Source of the DNA: an archaeon
Lineage (GTDB): Archaea > Nanobdellota > Nanobdellia > Woesearchaeales > GW2011-AR15
NCBI GenBank assembly: GCA_018671515.1
Contig: JABHHN010000072.1
Span: 1 to 57,057, forward strand
Direction: 5' to 3'
Length of the DNA: 57,057 nt
Positions within the stretch are counted from its first letter, which is position 1, and each line of letters starts with the position of its first letter. A model generated the notes under the pieces. That model made no database searches. It saw nothing but the letters and a program-made list of their open reading frames with translations, and was not told the origin of the DNA. The translations under genes were made by a program, and so were the position numbers. Below are positions 31,481 through 41,483 of this stretch, piece by piece.

Positions 31481-32578
31481 ATGCAGAAAAAAAGAAATTT
31501 AATGGGACTGATATTATTTTTAATGACTTTAGGTAGTGGTCTCTATAGTCTTTTTGTACCAATATATTATATGAATAATGGTGTATCATTTACTGCAATA
31601 AAATTTTTCATGATTGCATATATGTTTGGTGGTATAATTGGTGGTTTTTTTGCTAATCATATTATTCATAAGATTGGAATTAAGGCATTCATATTAATCA
31701 GAGGAATTATTGAACCATTAGTTGTTATTTTGATTAGATTATATCCAGTATTTAGATATCCTATTTATATTCAAGGATTGATCTCAGGGTTTATTGGGTT
31801 TTCTTATTGGATATCACTTGACACAATTACAATGCTTATTACTGATAAAGAAAAAAGAGGAAGTCAACAGGGGGCATTGTATGGCTTAATGTGGTGTGCA
31901 ACTATATTTTCTCCATTTTTAGGTGGAGCACTTATAAAATATACAAGTTATCCCGTTTTATTTGTAGTAGCATTTGCATTAGTTTTAGGTGGAGGGATAT
32001 TATCATTTAAATTAGATGTAAAAACAAAAATAAAAAAGAAATATAATTTAATTCCAACATTAAAAGGAAAAATTGGAACACATATAATATTGATGATATT
32101 TAGAGGATTTAATTTTCCATTGACAGGTTTTATTTTTTCATTGATGATTTATTGGGTAGAAAATGATGAATTCATTGTAGGTATTTTTGGTTTTGCAATG
32201 GGTATTGCTGCATTAGTTTCAAGTTTCTTGGCAGGTAAATTAGTGGATAAATACAATCCCGTTAATGTTTACATATGGATAACAGTACTTACTGGATTAT
32301 CATGGTTGATTTTTTTATTTGATGTAAGTATTTATATTCCAATATTATTGGTATACTTTTTTTATTATTCAGGAATCATTCCATCAAATACAATTTTTTT
32401 TAATGATGCTAAGAATTGGGATATTGTAACACTGACTACTGAGAGGATGATGTCATTTTGTTTTGCAGGTTTGATACTTGTAATACTTTATTTGTTTTTG
32501 CCATTAAATATAATATATATTCTATTGGCATCATCAATGTTCATTTCAACATATTTTATAAAAAAATTAGAAACGTAG
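31481..32578 (+). CDS. MFS-type membrane transporter
   Basis: A 365-residue protein with about ten to eleven hydrophobic segments, such as GLILFLMTLGSGLYSLFVPI, YMFGGIIGGFFANHIIHKIG, FSPFLGGALI and LLVYFFYYSGIIPSNTIFF. The loop KEKRGSQQGALYG after the fourth segment and the internal GKLVDKYNP resemble major facilitator signatures. The substrate cannot be told from the sequence. It is shorter than the usual 12-segment transporter (about 400). Confidence 0.75.
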   Translation: MQKKRNLMGLILFLMTLGSGLYSLFVPIYYMNNGVSFTAIKFFMIAYMFGGIIGGFFANHIIHKIGIKAFILIRGIIEPLVVILIRLYPVFRYPIYIQGLISGFIGFSYWISLDTITMLITDKEKRGSQQGALYGLMWCATIFSPFLGGALIKYTSYPVLFVVAFALVLGGGILSFKLDVKTKIKKKYNLIPTLKGKIGTHIILMIFRGFNFPLTGFIFSLMIYWVENDEFIVGIFGFAMGIAALVSSFLAGKLVDKYNPVNVYIWITVLTGLSWLIFLFDVSIYIPILLVYFFYYSGIIPSNTIFFNDAKNWDIVTLTTERMMSFCFAGLILVILYLFLPLNIIYILLASSMFISTYFIKKLET

Positions 32579-32620
32579 ATTAATCAATAATTAGATTAAG
32601 AAATATAAAATAAAAAATAT

Positions 32621-33694
32621 TTATTTTTTCAAATGAATTGTCTGTGTAGGGAATGCAAATTCTATTTTTTCTTTTTTGAATGCTTTTACTAAAGATATAT
32701 TTATCAATTCTTGGGTATCCATGTATACTACATAATCGCTTGAGTCAAGATAATAAACCACTTCGAAATCTAGACTAAAATTACCAAAGCTTTTGAAATG
32801 AACCCTATTAAAATCAGCAATTTTTATTTTATCTATAATATTTTTAGTTATACTTTTAATTTTCTCCAATTTAGAAGCAGGTGTTCCATATTCAATTCCA
32901 AATTTGAAGGCTATTCTTCTTTTACTCATCTTCTTATAATTATGTATCCTTGTGCTAGTAAGTTCAGTATTTGATACTACTAATTCTTGCCCTTGAAGAT
33001 GTTCTATTCTTGTTGTTTTGAGACCTATTTTTTTTACGACTCCCAAATCATCTCCAATTATTATGAAATCCCCTTCGGTGAATGGTTTATCAAAATATAT
33101 AGAAAATGAGCTAAATACATCTTCAAGAATCCTTTGTAGAGCAAAGGCTATTGCGATACCACCTACACCAAGACCTGCAATAAGGGATGCCACATTGATT
33201 CCAAAATTTGAAAATATTAGTAATAAACCCATTATCCAGATTATTCCTTTCATGATGTTTCTGAGAACAATAATAAGTGATGCATTTTCGCCTTTTTCTT
33301 TTTCATGTCTTTTTTTGATTTCTTTGTGTGTCATATAATCTATAATTTTATTTAGACCTTTTATGGCATAGAGTGTCAAGATGATTATGAACATATAATG
33401 TATTATTGTCTGTATGATTTCAATTAGATTGAGAAATTTTGCAGCTACATAAAAAGGAGTAAAAAAATAGATGGTCCAAGGAGTTTCTTCTAGAAATTCA
33501 ATAAGTACATCATCAAAATCATTTTTTGTTTTTTTTGCAAGTCTTTTTAGCTTATGTATAACATATGATTGAAAAATTTTAATACCTATAAGAACACCTA
33601 AAAATACTAATAAAGATGTCATGTAATCATTTCCTGTGTTGTTGGCAAATGTAAAATTTAATGCTTCATGAAATTGTGTAAAATCTAATGCCAT
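32621..33694 (-). CDS. mscS: MscS-family mechanosensitive channel
   Basis: A 357-residue membrane protein with four to five N-terminal hydrophobic segments, then the pore helix NVASLIAGLGVGGIAIAFAL and the cytosolic beta domain FSIYFDKPFTEGDFIIIGDD with LKTTRIEHLQGQELVVSNTE, the core MscS signature. It relieves osmotic pressure by opening under membrane tension. It converges with the MFS gene (43-base gap). Confidence 0.92.
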   Translation of the reverse strand: MALDFTQFHEALNFTFANNTGNDYMTSLLVFLGVLIGIKIFQSYVIHKLKRLAKKTKNDFDDVLIEFLEETPWTIYFFTPFYVAAKFLNLIEIIQTIIHYMFIIILTLYAIKGLNKIIDYMTHKEIKKRHEKEKGENASLIIVLRNIMKGIIWIMGLLLIFSNFGINVASLIAGLGVGGIAIAFALQRILEDVFSSFSIYFDKPFTEGDFIIIGDDLGVVKKIGLKTTRIEHLQGQELVVSNTELTSTRIHNYKKMSKRRIAFKFGIEYGTPASKLEKIKSITKNIIDKIKIADFNRVHFKSFGNFSLDFEVVYYLDSSDYVVYMDTQELINISLVKAFKKEKIEFAFPTQTIHLKK

Positions 33695-33806
33695 AATGGT
33701 TCACCTCAAATTTTTATGTATTTACCAAAAAAAGAAAATAGATACTCTTTTTAGCAGTAATTAATAAAATATACTAAAAAAAAATGATTTAAAAACTTAT
33801 CTTTTG

Positions 33807-34706
33807 TTAAATTTTTGTTGTAATTATTGGTTTATCTTCAACAATCATCGTATGTTCTGCTTGACTTATCAGTCCGCTATCTCGATCAGGAAGTGGAGGA
33901 TATGATCTTATTATTCCATTTTGCATTAAATCTCTTAGAGCAAAATTTACTTTTACAGCAGGGAATTTTTTAATAAGCCATCTTGTTGTAAAAGGCATAT
34001 TTTCAAATTTTTCTACTTCTTTTAAAACTTGTCTTGATATAACATTTCTTACATTTCTCTTAGCAACTTGAGAGAATATATTTCCTCTGTCACTCTCAAA
34101 AATTATACCAGCACCTGAGGATGCGAAAGGTTCAATTGCAATTACCATACCTTCTTCTAATTCTGTATCATCTCCAGTATCAAAATTTGGAATATTTGGT
34201 TGTGCATGATATACAAATTGTTCAAGTGCATGACCAGAAAGATTTCTTACAGGTGCAAAACCTTTACTCTGTATTTTGTCATGTATAGCTCGTCCAAGTT
34301 CTCCTAGCGTTACACCAGGTCTCACTTTTTCTATTGCTGCGTTTAGTGCTTCACGGGACGCATCAACTAAATCTTTATGTTCACCACCTACATCAACAGT
34401 CATTGCATTATCACCAATGTAACCATCAATCATTGCACCGACATCTATTTTTGCTACATCTCCTTTTTTGAAAACAATATCATCATCTGGATCAGCACAA
34501 TAATGTGCAGCAATTCTATTTAATGAAATCTGTGGTGGAAATGCAAATTCACCACCCATATCAAGAATTTTTTTCTCTGCTTTCTCAGTTGCTTCAAGTA
34601 AAGTTTTTCCTTCTTTTATGAATGAGGCACCATATTGTAATGAAGTTGCAGCAATTTTTCCTGCTTCAATATATTTTTCTTTAATATCATCTGGTAGTTT
34701 TGTCAT
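33807..34706 (-). CDS. map: Methionine aminopeptidase, type II archaeal
   Basis: Removes the first methionine of new proteins; the tautomerase at 9378 would need it to expose Pro1. The 299-residue chain has the five metal ligands: Asp in KIDVGAMIDGYIGD and NAMTVDVG, His in RNLSGHALEQF, Glu in VIAIEPFAS, and Glu in ISQAEHTMIV. The insert between the last two ligands, with a winged-helix look, identifies type II. Nearest in family: archaeal MetAP-II. Confidence 0.95.
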   Translation of the reverse strand: MTKLPDDIKEKYIEAGKIAATSLQYGASFIKEGKTLLEATEKAEKKILDMGGEFAFPPQISLNRIAAHYCADPDDDIVFKKGDVAKIDVGAMIDGYIGDNAMTVDVGGEHKDLVDASREALNAAIEKVRPGVTLGELGRAIHDKIQSKGFAPVRNLSGHALEQFVYHAQPNIPNFDTGDDTELEEGMVIAIEPFASSGAGIIFESDRGNIFSQVAKRNVRNVISRQVLKEVEKFENMPFTTRWLIKKFPAVKVNFALRDLMQNGIIRSYPPLPDRDSGLISQAEHTMIVEDKPIITTKI

Positions 34707-34801
34707 GGGAGAAAGAAAAGTTTAGAAGTTTTAAATATCTTTGCAAAGGTTTTAATTAGAGATATAAGCTAAATTTGTTGAATTAATATTTTAGTATTTC
34801 A

Positions 34802-34829
34802 TAGCAAGCCTTTGGCTTGCAACTGTGCA
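34802..34829 (+). repeat. Dispersed hairpin repeat, copy B
   Basis: TAGCAAGCCTTTGGCTTGCA then ACTGTGCA. This copy is part of a longer outer palindrome: CATAGCAA (34800-34807) pairs with TTGCTATG (34846-34853), enclosing the core hairpin and a further GC-rich stretch. It lies between the divergently placed ends of map and the signal peptidase gene. Confidence 0.8.
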
Positions 34830-34914
34830 AGACGCCAGAGTCGGGTTGCTATGTTAATGAATAATGATTTAAAAAAACATTATTAAATTAAAATTTACAA
34901 AGTTTAGAAAATCA

Positions 34915-35490
34915 CTAATAAATAATTCCTACAACAACTCTTAATATTTGATCGAATCTTACTTTTCCAGGGTCTTTTTGTGAATTATTATCTCCTTTCA
35001 TTACTGCATACCAACCGTCTTTATCTTCACCTATTTCAACAACTCTGTGGATTATTGTTCCTGTTGTGTATTTCGATGTATATGAAATTATGTCTCCAAC
35101 ATCTATTTGTGAAGGTGATTTAGGAACGACTTGAATTGCATTTGCACCTTGATCAATTACTGGGTCCATACTATTTGTGTCTGTGAATGTCGACCATTGT
35201 GGGTCATCAATATCAATAATTACTTTATCTTTATAGACATGGATTTTATCTTCTGGTATCCAGTCCTGGGGTGATGCTTTTTCTTCATTTCCAAAATCAA
35301 AAAGTGATCCTAAATTTGGACCATCACCTAAAGTTCTTGTTATTAAATTTGAATTTTTAGAATTTTGCCTTGTTGTAACTACTGTATATCCAGTTGGGAT
35401 ATCCTCTTGGAAATTCGAAGCTACTAAAAATGTAGTTAGTATTCCTGCCAAAAATGACATAAGTACTATCAAAGCATATTTTTTAATCAT
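34915..35490 (-). CDS. Signal peptidase I-like protease (S26 family)
   Basis: A 191-residue membrane-anchored protease. An N-terminal membrane segment (YALIVLMSFLAGILTTFLVA) is followed by an extracytoplasmic domain with the serine motif TDTNSMDPVI, GTIIHRVVEI carrying the His used by archaeal and ER-type enzymes in place of Lys, and MKGDNNSQKDPGKV. It would cleave Sec signal peptides, in keeping with SecF/SecD and the lipoproteins in this window. It is short for the family, and a 50-residue linker separates anchor and catalytic domain. Confidence 0.85.
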   Translation of the reverse strand: MIKKYALIVLMSFLAGILTTFLVASNFQEDIPTGYTVVTTRQNSKNSNLITRTLGDGPNLGSLFDFGNEEKASPQDWIPEDKIHVYKDKVIIDIDDPQWSTFTDTNSMDPVIDQGANAIQVVPKSPSQIDVGDIISYTSKYTTGTIIHRVVEIGEDKDGWYAVMKGDNNSQKDPGKVRFDQILRVVVGIIY

Positions 35491-35594
35491 TTTATTACTT
35501 AGTAGTAGTATTTCTTTTATAAATCTTTCGCTTTTATTAGTACTAAATAGTAGTAAATATAATTATTTAAAGGAATATATAATTTTATTAGATT

Positions 35595-36086
35595 ATGAAA
35601 AAAATAATAATGTTTTTTATATTGTCAATATTTTTACTTTCAGGCTGTCAAAAAGATGAAGAGACTAATGATAATTTAGTATATTTTAATGAATTTCAAC
35701 GTTTTGAATATCCAAATACTTGGACAGGCGGAAAAATAGGAAATGATTTTGCATTGCAATTTAATTCAGAGAAAAAATCATTTATGTTGTTTCAATTAGG
35801 AAATATTAATGAATCTGATACAATTCAAACTATATTTGATGATGTGGTTAAGAATTTGGAAGGACAATTCAATATTTTGGATGATAAAAATTCATATTTA
35901 GATAGCAATGTTGCAAAAGATACATTGATTGAATATTCTATTGAAAGTATATCATATTTACAGAGAAATATTATTTCAATAAAAGATCAAAAAGCACATA
36001 TATTAATATTTAGACTTAAAAAAGAAAATTTTAATGAAATAAATCCAAGAATAAATAAAGTTTTAGAAAGTTATAAGATATATTGA
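35595..36086 (+). CDS. Putative lipoprotein
   Basis: A 163-residue protein with an N-terminal signal of the lipoprotein type: MKKIIMFFILSIFLLSGCQK, the LSGC box ending at Cys18. The mature part (FQRFEYPNTWTGGKIGNDFA) looks like a small beta-sandwich domain of the PsbP-like kind seen in many archaeal lipoproteins; that likeness is weak. It converges with fttA two bases after its stop. Confidence 0.65.
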   Translation: MKKIIMFFILSIFLLSGCQKDEETNDNLVYFNEFQRFEYPNTWTGGKIGNDFALQFNSEKKSFMLFQLGNINESDTIQTIFDDVVKNLEGQFNILDDKNSYLDSNVAKDTLIEYSIESISYLQRNIISIKDQKAHILIFRLKKENFNEINPRINKVLESYKIY

Positions 36087-36088
36087 TT

Positions 36089-37990
36089 TTACTTCAATCT
36101 TATTATTTCTAGATTCTTAGGAGATACTGTTTCAAGTCTGAACATTTTATGCAGAGAACTTGCTAAATCAAGACAACGGGACGCTTCTCCGTGATTCATG
36201 AATATCCTTTTAGGTTTTGGCTGACAACGTGATACGAAGCTAACCAGTTCTTTTCTATCAGAATGATCAGAAATCTCTAATTTATGGACATCCATTTTTA
36301 CTTCAACAACATTATTTTTGTTTCCAGTCTTGAATATGATTTCTTTTTCTCCTCTCTGGATTCTTTTTCCTAATGAGCCTTCTCCTTGATAACATGAAAA
36401 GACAAGCGAATTATTTTCATTTCCTGCCAATTCTTTGAAATATTGAACCGAAGGTCCACCTACCATCATACCACTAGTAGCTAAAATTACACATGAACCT
36501 TTATCTTCAATTACTTGTTTTCTTTCTTTACCGCTTCCAACTCTTTTAAATATTGGATTTAAGAATGGATTATTGTCTTTATGGAATATCTGTTTTCTTA
36601 TTGCAGTATTTAAAAATTCAGGGTAAGCTGTGTGAATTGCAGTTATATCCCAAACCATTCCGTCAATATATACATCAAATGGTTCAATTTCTTTATTTCT
36701 TACAAATTCTTCTAATAAAACCATAATGTCCTGAGCTCTTCCTGAACCAAGAACTGGAATTAATACCTTTCCTTTTCTTTTTATAGTATCTTTTAGAACT
36801 GTTAGGAAATATTCTCTTACTTCTTGTTTTGAAGGAAGAATATTATCTCTACCACCATAAGTTGCTTCCATCATCATAGATTCTAATCTTGGAAATTTTG
36901 TATGTGCAGGGTTTAATAAGACACTTTTTCCGTATTTCATATCTGCAGTATACAAGAAATTATGAAGTCCATTTCCAACATGTAGATGGACCATTGCTGA
37001 ACCTAATATATGTCCTGAATTATATAATGTCATCCTTACATCAGGTGTGATATCTGTGACTTCTTCAAAATTTAATGGGATAGTATGTTTTACCATTTCT
37101 TTTATTTCTTCACTTGAATATATAGGATCATTACCATCATTTCTAGCAATTTTTATAAGATCAAGTGCTAAAAGTGACATGACGTCTCTTGTTGGTGCTG
37201 TACAATATACTGGTCCTTTATATCCAAATTTGAAAAGTAAAGGGATAAGTGCAGAATGATCTAAATGAGAATGACTTACTATGACTGCATCAATATCTTC
37301 AATCTTAAATTCAGGTGCTTCAAAATGAGGATACATATGATTCATTGAAGCAACATCAATTCCACAATCTAATATTATACGTGATTCATTTGTTTGTAAT
37401 AAAAAGCAACTTCTACCAACTTGTCTGCCTGCACCTAAAAAAGCAATTCGAATCCATACTTCTTTTTTACTTCTTGTCCATCCATTATATATTCTTTTAC
37501 CAACTTTATGTAAAAATTTTCTTCTATAATCAGAATTCTGGTATAATACTGCTCTAATATTTTCAATAATTTGTGATCTTATTGCAGGTGTTCTTTGAAT
37601 TTGAGGAACCCATAATGTTTTTTCTTTGATGTTTTTTAGGACTTCACCATTTTTTCCAATACCTACACCAGGTTTTTCAGCTTCAATTATTACAATTGAT
37701 CTTTGTGGATCAAATATTATATTGTCAATTTTAGCTTCTTTAGGAACAAGTTTCTTTATTATACTTTCAGTTTCTTCCATATCAAGACATAGTGATGGAT
37801 CAGGTCTTAGCTCTACTCTTTTCTTAACTTTGTTTACAGCACCTTTTATCAGTCCTTTGTTGTCAAAGAAAAATTCCTTTTCCTTTGTATATAGAACAAT
37901 ATTTGCTCCTTCAAAAACAGCATCGCTTATTTTATTAGCAGGAATATCTTCTAATATCTCTCCTCTAATTCCACTATATTTTCCACTCAT
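36089..37990 (-). CDS. fttA: Archaeal termination factor/ribonuclease FttA (aCPSF1)
   Basis: A 633-residue member of the archaeal CPSF73 group that cleaves RNA and ends transcription in archaea. The N-terminal third has KH-type RNA-binding domains (IIFDPQRSIVIIEAEKPGVG, then IGKNGEVLKNI). The metallo-beta-lactamase core follows with VIVSHSHLDHSALIP, then the beta-CASP part with MMEATYGGRD, IPVLGSGRAQDIM and MMVGGPSVQYFKELAG, and the late FMNHGE. ATG 37990 is used because it gives the family's usual N-terminus; an upstream TTG is in frame. U-rich tracts after many genes here fit FttA-assisted termination. Confidence 0.95.
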   Translation of the reverse strand: MSGKYSGIRGEILEDIPANKISDAVFEGANIVLYTKEKEFFFDNKGLIKGAVNKVKKRVELRPDPSLCLDMEETESIIKKLVPKEAKIDNIIFDPQRSIVIIEAEKPGVGIGKNGEVLKNIKEKTLWVPQIQRTPAIRSQIIENIRAVLYQNSDYRRKFLHKVGKRIYNGWTRSKKEVWIRIAFLGAGRQVGRSCFLLQTNESRIILDCGIDVASMNHMYPHFEAPEFKIEDIDAVIVSHSHLDHSALIPLLFKFGYKGPVYCTAPTRDVMSLLALDLIKIARNDGNDPIYSSEEIKEMVKHTIPLNFEEVTDITPDVRMTLYNSGHILGSAMVHLHVGNGLHNFLYTADMKYGKSVLLNPAHTKFPRLESMMMEATYGGRDNILPSKQEVREYFLTVLKDTIKRKGKVLIPVLGSGRAQDIMVLLEEFVRNKEIEPFDVYIDGMVWDITAIHTAYPEFLNTAIRKQIFHKDNNPFLNPIFKRVGSGKERKQVIEDKGSCVILATSGMMVGGPSVQYFKELAGNENNSLVFSCYQGEGSLGKRIQRGEKEIIFKTGNKNNVVEVKMDVHKLEISDHSDRKELVSFVSRCQPKPKRIFMNHGEASRCLDLASSLHKMFRLETVSPKNLEIIRLK

Positions 37991-38045
37991 TTTTTTCAAC
38001 TTTTTTAATTTTAAAAATTATTAATATAAAAAATAAAGAATAATG

Positions 38046-38684
38046 TTAATCTAATAATGAATATTTAAGTACTTTTGATGTATGTTTTTTTACACCTTCA
38101 TTATCAATTACAAAAATATCTACACCATCACCTGATGCTGAATCTCTCTGTATTGCTGAATTTACTGCTCGCAGTGCAAGTGCAGCAGCATCATCGCTTG
38201 ACATATCTGGTTTATATTCTGCTTCTAAAACTCCAATTGCCATCATACCTCCTGAACCGGAAGTGATGAAATCATCAATCTTTGTAGCTGAACCATCAGG
38301 ATAAATATCATATAATTCTGCGCCAGACGCAGGATCTGAACCAGCAACTAAAAAATGTACTATGCTTGGTAGCATGCTCATTTTTCTAATGCTGCTATAT
38401 ACTAGACCTGCAATCATATTTACGGATTCAACAATCTTATTGTTTCTTCCGCTTCTGATGCTTCTTAATAATAATTCAGCCCTAATTAATTTTATTAAAA
38501 ATTGAATTTCAGAAACTGAACCTGCTGTAGTTATAGCAAGGCTATCATTTATTTTGACTACTTTGTCTGTTTTTTTACCAGCAATAAAGTGTCCTGCTGT
38601 TGCTCTCTTATCTGCTGCCAAGATTACACAATCTTTAGCAACAATACCAACTGTCGTTGTACCTGTTTTCATAGTATCGTTCAT
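38046..38684 (-). CDS. psmB: Proteasome beta subunit
   Basis: The 212-residue catalytic subunit of the 20S proteasome. A short propeptide (MNDTMKTG) would be cut to expose Thr9 (TTTVGIVAKDCVILAADKRA), the nucleophile; the Asp and Lys partners are in ILAADKRATAGHF. The C-terminal half has GSGGMMAIGVLEAEY and the SGDGVDIFVID strand. An alpha subunit is not in the window. It lies upstream of fttA on the same strand. Confidence 0.96.
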   Translation of the reverse strand: MNDTMKTGTTTVGIVAKDCVILAADKRATAGHFIAGKKTDKVVKINDSLAITTAGSVSEIQFLIKLIRAELLLRSIRSGRNNKIVESVNMIAGLVYSSIRKMSMLPSIVHFLVAGSDPASGAELYDIYPDGSATKIDDFITSGSGGMMAIGVLEAEYKPDMSSDDAAALALRAVNSAIQRDSASGDGVDIFVIDNEGVKKHTSKVLKYSLLD

Positions 38685-38772
38685 TAAATATTCACCCAGA
38701 ACTATTATAAAACGTGTGAAAGCACAAGAAGTTTATAAATTTATTGGGATTAATTGAGATTATTTCTAGAAC

Positions 38773-39414
38773 TTATTTAAATTCAAGAATTTCTTTTTTT
38801 AGATTAAACTTTCCTTTTAGATTATTAATGAATTCTTTTTTATTTTTATTATCCAATAAATTTAGATTATTTTTTCCAATTTTAATTGATTCTTTACAAT
38901 CAAATTTGCAAGGGAAATGAAATATTAATGCATAATCTTTATGTCTATTTAATATGTTATTATAATACGAATATAAATTAGAATCTTTAGCAGCCTTTTC
39001 TATAAATATATTATTTAGGTCTGATTCAGAATCAAAATTATTTGAAAAAAATTCAGAACAACATTTTGGATATCCTAAAAATTTTCCAAGATTTTTATGG
39101 TCATGTACAATTTCATAATAATGTGATTTTACAGCCAAATATTCATCTTTTGAAATATAGACAAACCTCATTCCAATTTCATTTTCTTTTGCAATAATAC
39201 CTTTATTTGAAAATTTTATATTTTTATCTAGTATTTTTATTTTGATATCAGATATTTCAATAAATAGATTATTTTTTTTACAGAATTTTTTTACAATCTT
39301 TAATTCATCATCATAGAATCCTTGTCTTACAACAGGTTTTTTATTTTGCAGAAGAGATAAAATTTCCAATGATTTTATTCTGGTTCCAAATATTGGAATT
39401 AATTCATTAAGCAT
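38773..39414 (-). CDS. DUF483-like protein
   Basis: A 213-residue archaeal protein with the conserved features of DUF483: GYPKCCSEFFSNNFD and HFPCKFDCKESIKIGK, cysteine-rich motifs likely to bind metal. The N-terminal half is variable. The function of the family is not known. It lies next to the proteasome gene but has its own direction and promoter space. Confidence 0.7.
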   Translation of the reverse strand: MLNELIPIFGTRIKSLEILSLLQNKKPVVRQGFYDDELKIVKKFCKKNNLFIEISDIKIKILDKNIKFSNKGIIAKENEIGMRFVYISKDEYLAVKSHYYEIVHDHKNLGKFLGYPKCCSEFFSNNFDSESDLNNIFIEKAAKDSNLYSYYNNILNRHKDYALIFHFPCKFDCKESIKIGKNNLNLLDNKNKKEFINNLKGKFNLKKEILEFK

Positions 39415-39458
39415 TATGGAAAAATATTTATATGAACTTATTTAAATTTGTATGTAGT

Positions 39459-40454
39459 ATGAATAATAAGAAAGAGAAAAAAAAGGATGATTTGTTTTGG
39501 AAATTTTTAGCAATCATACTATTACTTATTTTATTGACAGCTTTAGCATTAAATGATTCAAATCAAAAAAATACTAATGTTGCAACAAATGAAGAAAATA
39601 CTTTTTTAGATGGTGATGATACAGAAGAATTACTAGAAGCAGAATTTGTTGAAGAAGTACTAAATGTCGAAGAAGAAGGAGTATCTGAATTAGAATCAAG
39701 TGTACCATTAGAAGATTATGATCCTGAATGGACATGTGAAGAAAAATTTGCGTTTTATAGCGGTAAATTATTCAAATATAATTTTAATTTACCATTTATT
39801 GATACAAGAGCACCAGATGAAACACCAAGTAGAGATATATTAGGTGATTTTCCAACTATGGGATATGTAAAAGGAGATTTAATAGATGTATATTCAGATT
39901 TAGAAGATAAACAAATAAAAATTTTTAAATCATTAGAATCAGGAGGCATGTGTTGGTTACTAGCAGAAGCAATAAAAGAGGATGGAGAAAATCCAGATAT
40001 CTGGTTTAAAGAAGATCAGTTTTGTGGAAATATGGATGCAATAGTTGGTGGGTCTGAAAAATCAATTGAGAATTGCGCAGAACTTGCGCAACCAGAACCA
40101 CAAGGAGATTTTTGTTTTACAGAAGAAAATGTTGAAAGTAATTCTGAATGCACATATGATTCAGATGTTGGATGTCCTATGAAAGATAGAAATGGCAAGG
40201 ATCAATGGCAAAAAATTAATGAAGATGCAAAAAGGAAATGTGCAAATATATTAAGTGAAGCAGTTTCATGCTCAGAAAATTGTTGTAGTGATTCAGAACT
40301 TGAATTAGGAGATTATGAAACAAAAAAAACAGTAATAAATACGTATGTAGTAAGTGGTGATAATTGTTATTATTGTGCTGAAAATGCTCAATGGATAATT
40401 GAACCTATAAATTCTGATGATTGTGGAAAAATTAAAACATACATTAGTAATTAA
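39459..40454 (+). CDS. Membrane-anchored cysteine-rich protein
   Basis: A 331-residue protein. A basic start (NNKKEKKKDDLFWK) precedes one membrane segment, FLAIILLLILLTALAL, then a very acidic linker (residues 45-85) and a long outer domain with more than a dozen cysteines (EWTCEEKF, GGMCWLLA, CSENCCSDSE, DNCYYCAEN). The cysteines suggest disulfides outside the cell. I chose ATG 39459 since ATTTATATG (39425-39433) is 26-34 bases upstream as a TATA box; the earlier ATG at 39432 falls inside that box. No family is recognised. Confidence 0.6.
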   Translation: MNNKKEKKKDDLFWKFLAIILLLILLTALALNDSNQKNTNVATNEENTFLDGDDTEELLEAEFVEEVLNVEEEGVSELESSVPLEDYDPEWTCEEKFAFYSGKLFKYNFNLPFIDTRAPDETPSRDILGDFPTMGYVKGDLIDVYSDLEDKQIKIFKSLESGGMCWLLAEAIKEDGENPDIWFKEDQFCGNMDAIVGGSEKSIENCAELAQPEPQGDFCFTEENVESNSECTYDSDVGCPMKDRNGKDQWQKINEDAKRKCANILSEAVSCSENCCSDSELELGDYETKKTVINTYVVSGDNCYYCAENAQWIIEPINSDDCGKIKTYISN

Positions 40455-40514
40455 TATTTCTTTCAATTTTCTAATCGTATAATTTAAATACACCTTTTAA
40501 TTTCTTTGTGCATA

Positions 40515-41483
40515 ATGTCTAAGAGAAAAAAGAAATTCAAAAGATCAAAAGTAAAAATAAAAAAGGAAATTAAAGTAAAACCTGAAAATCTTTCTTTTTT
40601 AGAAAATGCTAAATCTTACTATATTAAAGAGTATAAAAAACTTCTTTTGATACCTATTGTGTTATTCATCATTTCTGCAATAATTCTTAGTGTGAATTAT
40701 TCAATGACTGGAGATATAATAAATAGAGATGTTTCACTTAAAGGTGGAATTACAATTACTATTAATTCAGATGTACAAATTGAAACTGAAATTTTGCAGA
40801 CATATATTGAGGAATCATCACCTGGTTCATCTGTAAATGTGAGAGTTTCTCAATCTTATGGTAAACAGACAGGAATTATAATCGAAGCTTCAGATATTGA
40901 AGACGATCTTTTGATATCACTTGTAGAAGATAAAATTGGAAAATTGAATAAAGATCATTATAGTGTTGAGACAATGGGTTCTTCACTTGGATCAAGTTTT
41001 TTTAAAGAGATGTTTGTGACACTTCTTTTTGCATTTATTGCAATGGGAATTGTTTTCTTTTATTATTTTAGAAGTCTGACGGCAACAATGGCTGCACTTA
41101 TTTCAGCATTTTTTGACATTTTTATTACACTTGGAATTATTACATTATTAGGTGTAAAATTAACATCAGGTGGAATAGCATCGTTTTTGATGCTTATCAG
41201 TTATTCAATTGATACAAGTATATTGTTATCAACTAAGTTGCTTAAGAAAACTCATGGGACAACAGAAGAAGCAATATTTGGAGCAATGAAAACTGGTCTT
41301 ACAATGAGTGCAGCAGGAATTGCAGCAACAGGAATATCATTTTTATTGACAAACAATGAAGCATTAAGACAGATCATGTTGATTTTAGTCATAGGATTAG
41401 TAATTGATCTTATTACGACATGGATTGAAAATGTAGCATTACTTAGAATATATCTGGAGAAGAAAAATGGGAAAACTAACTAA
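40515..41483 (+). CDS. secF: Protein-export membrane protein SecF
   Basis: A 322-residue protein with six membrane segments, working with SecD to assist protein export through SecYEG. It has a basic N-terminus, the first segment LLLIPIVLFIISAIILSVNY, the SLKGGITITI motif of the periplasmic-side domain, and the RND-type bundle containing ISAFFDIFITLGIITLLG. ATG 40515 is 25-32 bases after the TATA-like TTTAAATA (40483-40490). secF precedes secD, the order seen in archaea, and overlaps it by 17 bases. Confidence 0.95.
   Translation: MSKRKKKFKRSKVKIKKEIKVKPENLSFLENAKSYYIKEYKKLLLIPIVLFIISAIILSVNYSMTGDIINRDVSLKGGITITINSDVQIETEILQTYIEESSPGSSVNVRVSQSYGKQTGIIIEASDIEDDLLISLVEDKIGKLNKDHYSVETMGSSLGSSFFKEMFVTLLFAFIAMGIVFFYYFRSLTATMAALISAFFDIFITLGIITLLGVKLTSGGIASFLMLISYSIDTSILLSTKLLKKTHGTTEEAIFGAMKTGLTMSAAGIAATGISFLLTNNEALRQIMLILVIGLVIDLITTWIENVALLRIYLEKKNGKTN

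Noticed and set aside
36953..38024. Forward-strand frames opposite fttA
   Set aside because: They are low-complexity shadows of the reverse-strand FttA gene, without motifs or plausible starts.
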